NCBI GenBank assembly: GCA_964634685.1
Contig: CAZWLD010000024.1
Coordinates: 1 to 32,484, forward strand
Length of the DNA: 32,484 nucleotides
From: CAZWLD01 sp964634685
Lineage (GTDB): Bacteria; Bacillota_I; Bacilli_A; Acholeplasmatales; JAEDCM01
Reading direction: 5' to 3'
The position numbers and the translations under genes were made by a program. The notes under the pieces are model-generated. The model saw only the letters and a program-made list of their open reading frames with translations, was not told where the DNA came from and ran no database searches. Position 1 is the stretch's first letter, and the number at the start of each line of letters is the position of its first letter. Positions 1-6,999 of the stretch are shown in pieces.

Positions 1-64
1 CCTTTATATCTTATAGGATTGCTTGAGAATATATTTTGCCCAACTAGATTTCCCCCAAGGGTCA
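1..64. repeat. RHS core direct repeat, second copy at 1775-1838
   Basis: The two stretches, 1-64 and 1775-1838, are the same sequence apart from one C/T difference (position 21) and one extra C in the 52-56 run. Both encode the RHS segment from DPWG to NPIRYK on the minus strand. They lie in the same orientation about 1.77 kb apart and flank the toxin tip and the candidate immunity gene, so recombination between them would delete or exchange that cassette. Confidence 0.85.
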
Positions 65-265
65 TAGAAATAAGCCTTATAGTCTACTTACTACATCATT
101 CTTAAGATAAAAATACTTTAACGCATTGCCATTCTCATCAACATGGGTTTTTAGTAAACCATTTGAATGATAGCTATATAGTTCTCTTCGGCCCTTATAA
201 TCAACCGAACAAATATAGTAATCTCTATACTCAAATGTCATCTTATCACAAAGCTTATTATTTTG
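1..265 (-). pseudogene. Degenerate orphan RHS core fragment (continues past left edge)
   Basis: On the minus strand, 265 to 80 translates into YD-repeat-like sequence (for example ELYSYHSNGLLKTHVDENGN, then YFYLKND) typical of RHS proteins. The frame then shifts near position 90 and continues as VDYKAYFYDPWG. A second shift occurs at 52-56, where five C replace the four C of the intact copy. Positions 1-64 match 1775-1838, part of the RHS core of the neighbouring locus, with one substitution and one inserted base. This is therefore a second, broken copy of the RHS core lying downstream of the first locus and cut by the window edge. RHS loci often carry such displaced orphan cores with alternative toxin tips; whether a tip follows cannot be seen here. 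Confidence 0.75.
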
Positions 266-395
266 TTAATTGTCAAACAAATTTAGTTTTAAGCCAATAA
301 ACGATATTTTTATATAAATAAGTAAAGTTAAAACAATCTACAATGGCAATTCAAAATTGATCAGCAACTAGTCGATTCAATATTATTATTGCTAA

Positions 396-1049
396 TCACT
401 TCCTATTTTTTATAAAGAAAGATTTATATCTTTTTTCATCAATGTATGACTTAGTTCTTAAAATGGAATGATAACTCCTATTTGATATAGATGACAAATA
501 AAATGGAGAAAAGGTTATTTTCCTTGCTACAAATCCATATCTAGATATACCATTTTTTACGATCATTTTTTCAACCTTTTTCCGTTGTATTATTTCAATT
601 TTAACATTAAAACCATCTTTAATAAAACAGTTATTTAAAAATAAATATTTAAATGGTAAATTATTACTAATTATTGGGTACCTCAAATTTCTAATCACAA
701 AAGATATTAAATATGATTTTTGAAATAAATATCCCTTTAAATCAAGTTTTAATAAAAATGAATTATTTTTACAATACCAAACGCCATCTTTTTTTATAAA
801 CCGAATCAGATAATAATTATCACTTTTAATTAATAATTTTTTGAAGTCTTTAAAATAATATTCAGATAAATCATTCAATGGATATTTGTTTGTTATTTTG
901 TAAAACATAATAGAACCAATCAAAAATGTCAACATTGAAGAGAACATTGAAATAATGAAGCCCGCATCATATCTACTCAAAATCAGCATAATGATAAAAA
1001 CAACTAAAGAGAAAAAACTGATAAAAAACATACTTATTGAAATAATCAT
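396..1049 (-). CDS. Two-TM membrane protein, candidate RHS-toxin immunity protein
   Basis: The product is 217 residues and I do not recognise its family. Two hydrophobic helices occupy about residues 2-24 and 28-50. The remaining 165 residues are basic and rich in aromatics (many K, R, Y and F), probably cytoplasmic. The ATG start is supported by an AGGAG ribosome binding site (1059-1063) nine bases upstream. The gene begins only 16 bases after the TAG (1066-1068) that ends the RHS toxin tip when its internal stop is read through, the usual place for the immunity gene of a polymorphic toxin. The reading frame is intact although the RHS frames on both sides are broken. The immunity role rests on position alone. 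An unrelated small membrane protein is possible. Confidence 0.55.
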   Translation of the reverse strand: MIISISMFFISFFSLVVFIIMLILSRYDAGFIISMFSSMLTFLIGSIMFYKITNKYPLNDLSEYYFKDFKKLLIKSDNYYLIRFIKKDGVWYCKNNSFLLKLDLKGYLFQKSYLISFVIRNLRYPIISNNLPFKYLFLNNCFIKDGFNVKIEIIQRKKVEKMIVKNGISRYGFVARKITFSPFYLSSISNRSYHSILRTKSYIDEKRYKSFFIKNRK

Positions 1050-1065
1050 TTATTGTTACTCCTAA

Positions 1066-2390
1066 CTAAAATATTATCCCTGTTGCAAAATCAAATAACC
1101 CAGAGATTGCGTCTTCCATTGTAGTGAATCCATATGCTTTATACATTTTTTCATACACACCATTTAATCCTTGTTGGCCTATTTTCAAATGTCCAAAGCC
1201 AGCATTTGCTAATCTTTAATTAACCTTTGTATTGTCAGTTAAATTTCCTAAAACGCCATAGATTTTCTTGTCAGCAAATATACTCGTAATTCCTTTGCTT
1301 ACTCCATACCCCACTCCGCCAAGAGTTGAACCTAAAGTAAATTGAACCATTATGTCTACAAATGATGAAATATCTCCAGCAAATAGGGCTTCTACTACAT
1401 TACCTATACCGCTCGCTAAAACTGTTGTTCCTAATTTAGTTCCAACCCCACCTATAGTCCCTCCAAGAGCTGAGCCAAAATATTCCCATCCAGAAATATC
1501 ACCATTAAATATTTTTCTATCATTGACGTAATCTTTTATTCCAGTTGTAACAATACCAATAACTGCACCAATGATAATTGCACTAATTGCCAAATGTCCT
1601 GAAGGGTCACAAAGGTTCACTGGATCACTACCACAGTAAGCATATAAATTCAATCCATTTATGCTTTCAGGGTCTAAATAATCAACTGAATCAGGTGAAA
1701 TAAATCTACCAATACTAGAATCATAATACCTAGATTTTAAATAATAAATCCCTGTCTCCTCATCATAATAATAACCTTTATATCTTATAGGATTGTTTGA
1801 GAATATATTTTGCCCAACTAGATTTCCCCAAGGGTCATGGATATAATTACCATAATCATAACCATATTTATCGACAATATCTCCTTCAACTAAATAAAAT
1901 CCTATCAATATTTTATTCTCATCATAGATGTATGATATCGTAAATGATTCTCTTTCTTCATCCATTAATAAACCATCACAATAATGATAATTGATTGTTT
2001 TTAAAACATAGCCATCATTTCTCTTCTTTATCTTTTGACATCGATTTCCCAAGGCAACAAATTCATAAGTTTTTGTAACTCCATTATATTGATATTATGT
2101 TAACCTGCCTAAGCCATCATAGCCATAGCTTCCAAAAAGGCTATGATATTTGAGTCTTCCATCAATATCAAAGAGAAAAGGAATCCTTTCCTATTGTATT
2201 AATAAGAGGAATATTAATAAAAAATTCATTAGATTTTAGGTTAAATAAGCCGTTTCCAATATTTCCTAATGGTATCTCTTGATAATGATAATATTTACTT
2301 AATCCATGCATATAAGTATCTCCTCTTACTAAAAAATACCACATTTTGACAATTTTTACAAGAGAAGATAGATAGCATCTTTAAATATTT
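1066..2390 (-). pseudogene. RHS polymorphic toxin, decayed (C-terminal core plus toxin tip)
   Basis: Read on the minus strand, the region from 2390 to 1066 is one RHS polypeptide broken by several lesions. A first part (HGLSKYYHYQEIPLGNIGNG and onward) ends in a frameshift near 2165-2175. The next frame reads FDIDGRLKYHSLFGSYGYDG and meets an in-frame TAA at 2095-2097 right after GLGRLT. The same frame then runs through the RHS core (DPWGN, NPIRYKGYYYDEETG, RYYDSSIGRFISPD, LNLYAYCGSDPVN, DPSGH) into a hydrophobic glycine-rich tip. A second in-frame TAA (1216-1218) is followed by 49 more codons before TAG at 1066. The long N-terminal part of a normal RHS protein is absent, because metK and its terminator lie directly upstream. 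Either a remnant or a silent tip donor. Confidence 0.75.
1216..2052 (-). CDS. RHS repeat-associated core domain protein (longest intact segment)
   Basis: This 278-residue frame is the longest uninterrupted part of the decayed RHS gene. Residues about 70-155 hold the RHS core, with PIRYKGYYYDEETGIYYLKS, RYYDSSIGRFISPD, GLNLYAYCGSDPVN and the terminal DPSGH. After the core come about 125 residues of toxin tip: a hydrophobic stretch (ISAIIIGAVIGIVTTGI) and then glycine-rich sequence with repeated GGxxGG motifs, resembling the pre-toxin membrane segments of many RHS tips. The nominal start is a TTG with no ribosome binding site, and the frame is open upstream to the TAA at 2095, so this is unlikely to be an independently started gene. 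The stop at 1216-1218 looks like a nonsense mutation because the frame continues sensibly for 49 codons. No catalytic toxin motif is recognisable. Confidence 0.6.
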   Translation of the reverse strand: MGNRCQKIKKRNDGYVLKTINYHYCDGLLMDEERESFTISYIYDENKILIGFYLVEGDIVDKYGYDYGNYIHDPWGNLVGQNIFSNNPIRYKGYYYDEETGIYYLKSRYYDSSIGRFISPDSVDYLDPESINGLNLYAYCGSDPVNLCDPSGHLAISAIIIGAVIGIVTTGIKDYVNDRKIFNGDISGWEYFGSALGGTIGGVGTKLGTTVLASGIGNVVEALFAGDISSFVDIMVQFTLGSTLGGVGYGVSKGITSIFADKKIYGVLGNLTDNTKVN

Positions 2391-2437
2391 AAAAAAAGCG
2401 TTGAATAATCAACGCTCAAGTTGAATAATCAACGCTC
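2391..2437 (-). terminator. Intrinsic terminator of the metK operon, with duplicated stem
   Basis: On the minus strand an 8-bp stem (AGCGTTGA with TCAACGCT, 2397-2416, loop of four) is followed by a run of seven T (2397-2391). It lies directly after the metK stop. The 17 bases at 2401-2417 are repeated exactly at 2421-2437 with a 20-base period, so the terminator was partly duplicated. Confidence 0.85.
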
Positions 2438-2442
2438 CAATA

Positions 2443-3597
2443 TTATAGATATTTCTTTAAATCATCAACCTTATCAAGCTTTTCCCAAGATAAGTCTAAA
2501 TCATTACGCCCAAAATGACCATATGCGGCTGTTTGACGATAAATAGGTCGCTTCAAATCTAGCATCTTAATGATTCCATGAGGTGTTAAATCAAAGTTCT
2601 CACGAATAGCCTTAGCGATAACATCTTTACTAACCTTTTCCGTTCCAAAGGTTTCAACTAAAATACTAGTTGGCTCACTAATTCCAATCGCATAGCTCAA
2701 TTGAATTTCACATTTATCCGCTAATCCTGCCGCAACAATATTCTTTGCGACATATCTTGCCGCATAAGCAGCACTACGGTCAACCTTCGATGGATCCTTT
2801 CCGGAGAAAGCTCCACCACCATGGCGAGCGTATCCACCATAGGTATCAACGATAATCTTACGACCAGTTAATCCTGAATCTCCTTGTGGCCCTCCAACAA
2901 CAAAACGGCCAGTTGGATTAACTAAATATTTAGTATTTTCGTTAACGAGATTTTTTGGTAAAACCTCATCAAAAACATATTTTTTGATATCCGCACGAAT
3001 TTGCTCGAGCGTTACCGAAGGAGAATGCTGAGTGGAAATCAAAGCCGTATCAACGCATAAAGGATTTCCAAATTCATCATATTGAATTGTAACCTGACTT
3101 TTTCCATCCGGACGAAGATAAGGAAGAATTCCTTCCTTTCGAACAAAAGACAAGCGGCGGGCGAGCTTATGAGCTAACATAATTGGCAATGGCATATATT
3201 CTTCGGTTTCTCGACAGGCATAGCCAAACATAATTCCTTGATCTCCAGCTCCTTGCGCATGATCAGTCGTTTCATCAACACCCATCGCAATGTCTGGTGA
3301 TTGAGGGTCAATAGCACATAAAACAGCTAGGTTATCCGCATCAAATCCATATTTTCCACGATCATAACCAATTTCCTTAACGGTTTTACGAACAATACTT
3401 TGAATATCAACGTAGGTCTTTGTTGTGATTTCACCACAAACTAAAACAAGTCCGGTTGTACATGTTGTTTCACAGGCAACACGGGCATCCTTGTCTCTCG
3501 ACAAAATTTCATCTAAAATCGCATCACTAATTTGATCACAAATTTTATCAGGGTGACCTTCCGTAACTGATTCAGATGTAAAATAAATCTTTTCCAT
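2443..3597 (-). CDS. metK: S-adenosylmethionine synthetase
   Basis: The enzyme makes S-adenosylmethionine from methionine and ATP in the cytoplasm, releasing phosphate and diphosphate. At 384 residues it has the normal family length. Signature sequences are in place: GHPDK at 14-18 (ATP binding), GAGDQGIMFGYA at 116-127, and the glycine-rich P-loop-like GGGAFSGKDPSKVDRSAAY at about 260-278. The ATG start has an AAGGAG ribosome binding site about 10 bases upstream. It lies 17 bases downstream of the TSCPD-domain gene, with no promoter or terminator between them. Both genes are therefore read from the promoter at 4042-4070 through the SAM riboswitch, which gives feedback control by the product. 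A strong terminator follows the stop codon. Confidence 0.98.
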   Translation of the reverse strand: MEKIYFTSESVTEGHPDKICDQISDAILDEILSRDKDARVACETTCTTGLVLVCGEITTKTYVDIQSIVRKTVKEIGYDRGKYGFDADNLAVLCAIDPQSPDIAMGVDETTDHAQGAGDQGIMFGYACRETEEYMPLPIMLAHKLARRLSFVRKEGILPYLRPDGKSQVTIQYDEFGNPLCVDTALISTQHSPSVTLEQIRADIKKYVFDEVLPKNLVNENTKYLVNPTGRFVVGGPQGDSGLTGRKIIVDTYGGYARHGGGAFSGKDPSKVDRSAAYAARYVAKNIVAAGLADKCEIQLSYAIGISEPTSILVETFGTEKVSKDVIAKAIRENFDLTPHGIIKMLDLKRPIYRQTAAYGHFGRNDLDLSWEKLDKVDDLKKYL

Positions 3598-3614
3598 TAA
3601 AAAACGCTCCTTTT

Positions 3615-3860
3615 TTATTTAGTTCCTTTAAGAGCTTTACATAATTGGTCAGCACAGCTAGTTTGTCTCATACCACATTTGTTTCCCTCAAGCTTAGCAA
3701 TAACATAATCAATTTCTTGTCCCTCAAGAAGCTTTGAAATTGCTTGAAGGTTACCAGAGCAGCCACCTAAAAATTTAATATTGTAAACACGATTGTCTTC
3801 AACATCAAATGAAATTTCTCTTGAGCAAACTCCTTGTGTTTTATAAGTATAGCTTTCCAT
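3615..3860 (-). CDS. TSCPD-domain (TIGR03905-type) four-cysteine protein
   Basis: This 81-residue cytoplasmic protein matches the small TSCPD/TIGR03905 family: Cys12, GGCSGN at 32-37, KCGM at about 61-64, and the diagnostic TSCADQLC near the C-terminus. The cysteines suggest metal or Fe-S binding. A related domain occurs at the C-terminus of some vitamin-B12-dependent ribonucleotide reductases, but the role of the stand-alone protein is not established. The ATG is preceded by an AAAGGA ribosome binding site. It is the first gene after the SAM riboswitch and precedes metK by 17 bases, so its expression should follow SAM demand. That context points to sulfur or methionine metabolism; this is inference. 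Confidence 0.85.
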   Translation of the reverse strand: MESYTYKTQGVCSREISFDVEDNRVYNIKFLGGCSGNLQAISKLLEGQEIDYVIAKLEGNKCGMRQTSCADQLCKALKGTK

Positions 3861-3877
3861 AAATAATCCATCCTTTC

Positions 3878-3906
3878 AAAAAAAAGACTTTTCAATCAGA
3901 AAAGTC
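3878..3906 (-). terminator. Riboswitch expression-platform terminator
   Basis: On the minus strand, GACTTTTC (3906-3899) pairs with GAAAAGTC (3893-3886) around a five-base loop and is followed by eight T (3885-3878). It lies between the SAM riboswitch aptamer and the first gene, the normal place for a terminator that forms when SAM is bound. Confidence 0.85.
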
Positions 3907-3922
3907 CATTATTTTTTTCCTT

Positions 3923-4021
3923 TTCTCATTGGTAGGATCAATTCCCCTCACTATGAGCACCTAATTTAATAGGTTGCTGCCGCTTCCTTGGTTAGTTTTC
4001 CTCCACGGCTCTTAATAAGAA
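3923..4021 (-). promoter_or_regulatory. SAM-I (S-box) riboswitch aptamer
   Basis: The minus-strand RNA carries S-box landmarks in the right order: TTATTAAGAG, then GGAGG, then GCAACC, then AGGTGCT and finally AATGAGAA. P1 is an 8-bp pairing of TTCTTATT (4021-4014) with AATGAGAA (3930-3923). P2 can form between GCCG (4009-4006) and CGGC (3982-3979). P3 is ACCTA/TAGGT (3974-3970 with 3963-3959). A terminator follows at 3878-3906, and the first genes downstream are a TSCPD gene and metK. The P2 internal loop differs from the commonest consensus (GGAGGAAAACTAACC where GGAGGGACTGGCCC is usual), so it may be a variant. Binding of SAM should favour termination. Confidence 0.88.
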
Positions 4022-4041
4022 CTATTTATTTGTACACGATT

Positions 4042-4070
4042 ATGATACACTATTATATTATTTCTGTCAA
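4042..4070 (-). promoter_or_regulatory. Sigma-A-type promoter of the metK operon
   Basis: On the minus strand, TTGACA (4070-4065) and TATCAT (4047-4042) are separated by 17 bases. Transcription would start about 20 bases before the riboswitch P1 helix. Confidence 0.75.
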
Positions 4071-4078
4071 TTATGAAA

Positions 4079-5398
4079 TTATAAATTTGTCATTTCATAG
4101 TACATAACTTCGAATTCTTTTTCATATCGAAGAAACCTGTCATAAATTTTATAATCGACATATTCCTTAAAATCACTATCTAGGACCTTCATTGTTGCCT
4201 GATGTGAGTAAGGCTTTTTATAGTATTTGTCCTTTCTTAAGGCTACATACAAGTCACACAACAAAATAATCTGTCCCTCATAATTATTTTGAATTTGTTT
4301 AATATGCTCCTTGAAGCTATTATCCGCAATTCCATCCATATGCGCCTTGATGATATCCTCACCCTTTTGGTAAAGCTGTAATCTTTTGACCAAGGCTGCT
4401 CCGGCTTTTGATTTTTTTCGAAGCTCTAAAAAATCATACTCGCTTTCATGTGCTCTTTTAACATTCTCGCTTATTGATAAATTTTTAATATCTAAAAGCA
4501 TAATTGAATAATTATATATTTCCTCACATTTATCGGGACGCATTCCTAATAATCCGGCTAAGTGCTCGGCTAATTTAGCTTCAATTTTTATTTGCGTTTT
4601 ATCGATATTCGTTGCATTTGATTCTAATAAGCAATCAAACAATTCCGAAACAACCTCTGTGAATCCCCCTTCAACATCCTGACGCTTCATTAATTCGGCT
4701 TTTCGTTGCTTTAATAAATATTCACTAAAGCCCACACCGATATATATAACAACCATCATTAAAATTAAAATGAAGGTCCGCAAGGCAATATCCCTAAATT
4801 CATGGGATGTAAAAAACTTCTGAAAGAACAAAACCTTATCCGTTGCATAATCAGTTTTATATATTTCATATGTCAATGTAAAATGAATAATTGTCACAAT
4901 AACAAGCATCCACGGATAAATTAAGCGCATTAATTTTTTATCCTGATATAAAGCTGTGACCATCAATGAATAATAAATAAGCATATATCCGGCTTCGTTT
5001 AAAAATTCAACATTAACACCGCTTTTTAATTTAAAATACACCAAGATTGCGGATAGAAACATATAAAAGCTAATCATATACATCGCAATTTGTTGCTTCA
5101 GATAATTACCAGGTTCACTATTAATTATTGTTTTTAAGGTTTTATTAAGTAAAAAGTTAAAGGGAATAAAGCAAATCGTCAAAACCCAGTTTGAGGTATT
5201 TGATTCTCCTAAACAAATTAAAAACAAGATAATTGTATAGGCCCAGTTCGAAAGGAAAATAATATTTTTTATTACTTTGTTTTTTCGATACAAAACATCA
5301 GTATCATTGGTGATATCAACGCCTTTTTCAAAGCTAAATAATTCGCTGATGTTTTCTTTCATTTTATTTTTCCAATTCTTCAGTTTTAAAAAGGCCAA
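4079..5398 (-). CDS. Six-TM protein with a degenerate HD-GYP-like domain
   Basis: The 439-residue product has about six membrane helices (roughly 43-63, 70-86, 104-122, 135-152, 158-176 and 207-226), then a cytoplasmic region that follows the HD-GYP layout. HLAGLLGM (279-286) and MLLDIKNLSI (300-309) replace the usual HDIGK motif, AHMDG (352-356) replaces HHE-DG, and CDLYVALRKDKYYKKPYS (381-398) matches the VxDxYDALTSxRPYR motif. The metal-binding His residues are missing, so phosphodiesterase activity is unlikely; a sensory, binding or scaffold role is more plausible. The start is TTG, seven bases after a strong AGGAGG. It follows the pgpA-like gene by 11 bases and is probably co-transcribed with it. 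The family call rests on motif spacing alone. Confidence 0.6.
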   Translation of the reverse strand: MAFLKLKNWKNKMKENISELFSFEKGVDITNDTDVLYRKNKVIKNIIFLSNWAYTIILFLICLGESNTSNWVLTICFIPFNFLLNKTLKTIINSEPGNYLKQQIAMYMISFYMFLSAILVYFKLKSGVNVEFLNEAGYMLIYYSLMVTALYQDKKLMRLIYPWMLVIVTIIHFTLTYEIYKTDYATDKVLFFQKFFTSHEFRDIALRTFILILMMVVIYIGVGFSEYLLKQRKAELMKRQDVEGGFTEVVSELFDCLLESNATNIDKTQIKIEAKLAEHLAGLLGMRPDKCEEIYNYSIMLLDIKNLSISENVKRAHESEYDFLELRKKSKAGAALVKRLQLYQKGEDIIKAHMDGIADNSFKEHIKQIQNNYEGQIILLCDLYVALRKDKYYKKPYSHQATMKVLDSDFKEYVDYKIYDRFLRYEKEFEVMYYEMTNL

Positions 5399-5409
5399 GC
5401 TATCACCTC

Positions 5410-5961
5410 CTAAATCTCATCAAACAAGGAAATAGAATGAACACGAGGATCCTCATTCGCAAGCTCTTCATTCATCACTTGCGCAACCCGAGTTGAGGCC
5501 GCTGCCGCAATCGCTCCAACTATATCATCCATAAAGGTAAAGCAACGACCATTTTTTCCCTGTTCATTTAAATCATGAACAATTCCTGGCTTATTGACAT
5601 CAATATCACCAAAATTAGTCTGACCAATTACGCCATAAAGGCCAGCGATATCCAAGCCAACTAATTCATCGATGCCAAATAATCCTAAATCCGAACTCAA
5701 AATATCTTGGATTGGTCCTTGAAACATCCCAAGATTAGCCAAGCGATCAATTTCTGAGCCTAATTGAACATGATGAAAAACATCACGAAGGGATAATATT
5801 TTTAAAACACTTTCCTCGCAAACACTCATCGGAATATCCTTAATATATTTTGATTGCTGGTTATAGGCAATAAGGGCAATATCATGGACACTAATGCCAT
5901 TTTCCTTTAAGGTTTTGATGTTAATTTCTAGCATCTCTTCACGTGAATATAAATTTTTCAA
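5410..5961 (-). CDS. pgpA: Phosphatidylglycerophosphatase A (PgpA/YutG family)
   Basis: The product resembles the PgpA-type proteins of Bacilli (YutG-like), predicted to dephosphorylate phosphatidylglycerol phosphate in phospholipid synthesis. Recognisable stretches are NGISVHDIAL and QQSKYI near the N-terminus, DLGLFGIDELVGLDIAGLYG and GQTNFGDIDVNKPG in the middle, and the hallmark FTFMDDIVGAIAAAASTRVA near the C-terminus. No membrane helix is evident, as is usual for this subfamily. I chose the TTG at 5961: it has AAGAAGGTG six bases upstream, whereas the longer frame beginning at 5982 overlaps the TATAAT of its own promoter (5982-5987). From this start the protein is 183 residues. It is followed after 11 bases by the HD-GYP-like membrane protein. 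Confidence 0.85.
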   Translation of the reverse strand: MKNLYSREEMLEINIKTLKENGISVHDIALIAYNQQSKYIKDIPMSVCEESVLKILSLRDVFHHVQLGSEIDRLANLGMFQGPIQDILSSDLGLFGIDELVGLDIAGLYGVIGQTNFGDIDVNKPGIVHDLNEQGKNGRCFTFMDDIVGAIAAAASTRVAQVMNEELANEDPRVHSISLFDEI

Positions 5962-6012
5962 AAAAACACCTTCTTCTATCAATTATAGCATAATAATATG
6001 CATTTATCTATT

Positions 6013-6049
6013 AAAAAAATCTTGTCTTAAAAATTAAAACAAGATTTTT
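6013..6049 (-). terminator. Intrinsic terminator after fmt
   Basis: AAAAATCTTGT (6015-6025) pairs with ACAAGATTTTT (6039-6049) around a 13-base loop. A T run follows on the minus strand (6019-6013). The stem is nearly symmetric and may also work on the plus strand. It separates the addB-addA-fmt operon from the pgpA promoter. Confidence 0.8.
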
Positions 6050-6081
6050 ATTCAAAATAGCCCATTAATCGAAAAAAGTAC

Positions 6082-6999
6082 CTATTGAATAATATCACCA
6101 ATATGGAAAAGCTTTTGCCCATTTAAAAAATCCCGAGCGGCTATTCTTTTCTTTCCTTCAACCTGAAGAGATAAAACCTCAAGCTCTCCATCGACGAAAC
6201 CAATCACTAAATGCTTATTACAATCCACAACCTCGCCCGGAGTATGCGGATTAGATGAAATAATTTTACTTTCAAAAAATTTAACCTTCACACCGTTGAT
6301 AATTCCATAAGCTCCAGGAACTGGCGATAATCCTCTAATCAAATTGAAGACCTGACGGGCTGTTTTTTCAAACTTAATATGCTCCATTTCTTTACTAACA
6401 TTGCTGGCATAGGTTGCCTCACTCTCATTTTGCTTAATTGGCGTAATCAATCCCGCCGCAAGATTAGGCAACGTTTCAATTAACAAATCTCTTCCTAACA
6501 ACGATAATCGACAACGCAAGGTTTCTTGATTATCGGAATCAAGAATTTCAGTTTTTCTAACTGCTAGAATATCACCAGCATCCATTTTTTCGACCATATA
6601 CATAATCGTAACTCCCGTTTCCTTATAACCGCGAGTAATTGCTTTATGAATAGGGGCTCCGCCTCTTAGCTTTGGAAGAACCGAAGCATGAACATTAATG
6701 GATTTAAGATGTGGATATTCTAAAACACAATTTGGTATCATTTGACCATAGGCGGCCGTAATAATGATATCCGGATTACAATCTAAAATCGGCTGATAAT
6801 CGGTTTTAATATCGATTGGCTGAAAACAAGGAATGCCTAAAGCTAGGGCCTTTTCCTTAACCGGAGTCATTTTGATTTCATTTTTTCTTCCTTGAACCTT
6901 ATCAGGCTGACTAACGACTAAGCAAACATCATAATTGGCGCTTAATGCCTCAAGAATTGGAACACTAAATTCAGGAGTTCCCATAAACACTATTCTCAT
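6082..6999 (-). CDS. fmt: Methionyl-tRNA formyltransferase
   Basis: The enzyme formylates initiator Met-tRNA with 10-formyltetrahydrofolate. At 305 residues it has the normal length. The N-terminal Rossmann domain begins MRIVFMGTPEFS. The catalytic region has IN-VHASVLPKLRGGAPIHKAI at 101-121 (Asn102, His104) and Asp140 in MVEKMDAGDIL, matching the Asn-His-Asp triad of the family. The C-terminal OB-like domain covers about residues 205-305. The ATG overlaps the addA stop as ATGA, which suggests translational coupling to the recombination genes. No peptide deformylase gene is adjacent. An intrinsic terminator follows. Confidence 0.97.
   Translation of the reverse strand: MRIVFMGTPEFSVPILEALSANYDVCLVVSQPDKVQGRKNEIKMTPVKEKALALGIPCFQPIDIKTDYQPILDCNPDIIITAAYGQMIPNCVLEYPHLKSINVHASVLPKLRGGAPIHKAITRGYKETGVTIMYMVEKMDAGDILAVRKTEILDSDNQETLRCRLSLLGRDLLIETLPNLAAGLITPIKQNESEATYASNVSKEMEHIKFEKTARQVFNLIRGLSPVPGAYGIINGVKVKFFESKIISSNPHTPGEVVDCNKHLVIGFVDGELEVLSLQVEGKKRIAARDFLNGQKLFHIGDIIQ

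Noticed and set aside
2240..2325. An ATG at 2309-2311 (minus strand) with an AGAGGAG-like ribosome binding site, as a possible true start of the RHS gene
   Set aside because: The same frame is open further upstream, it reads as internal RHS sequence, and it soon ends in the frameshift near 2170. The ribosome binding site is probably chance.
2397..2437. The short direct repeat after metK as the start of a CRISPR array
   Set aside because: There are only two copies, no spacer of constant length and no cas gene. It is a duplicated terminator stem.
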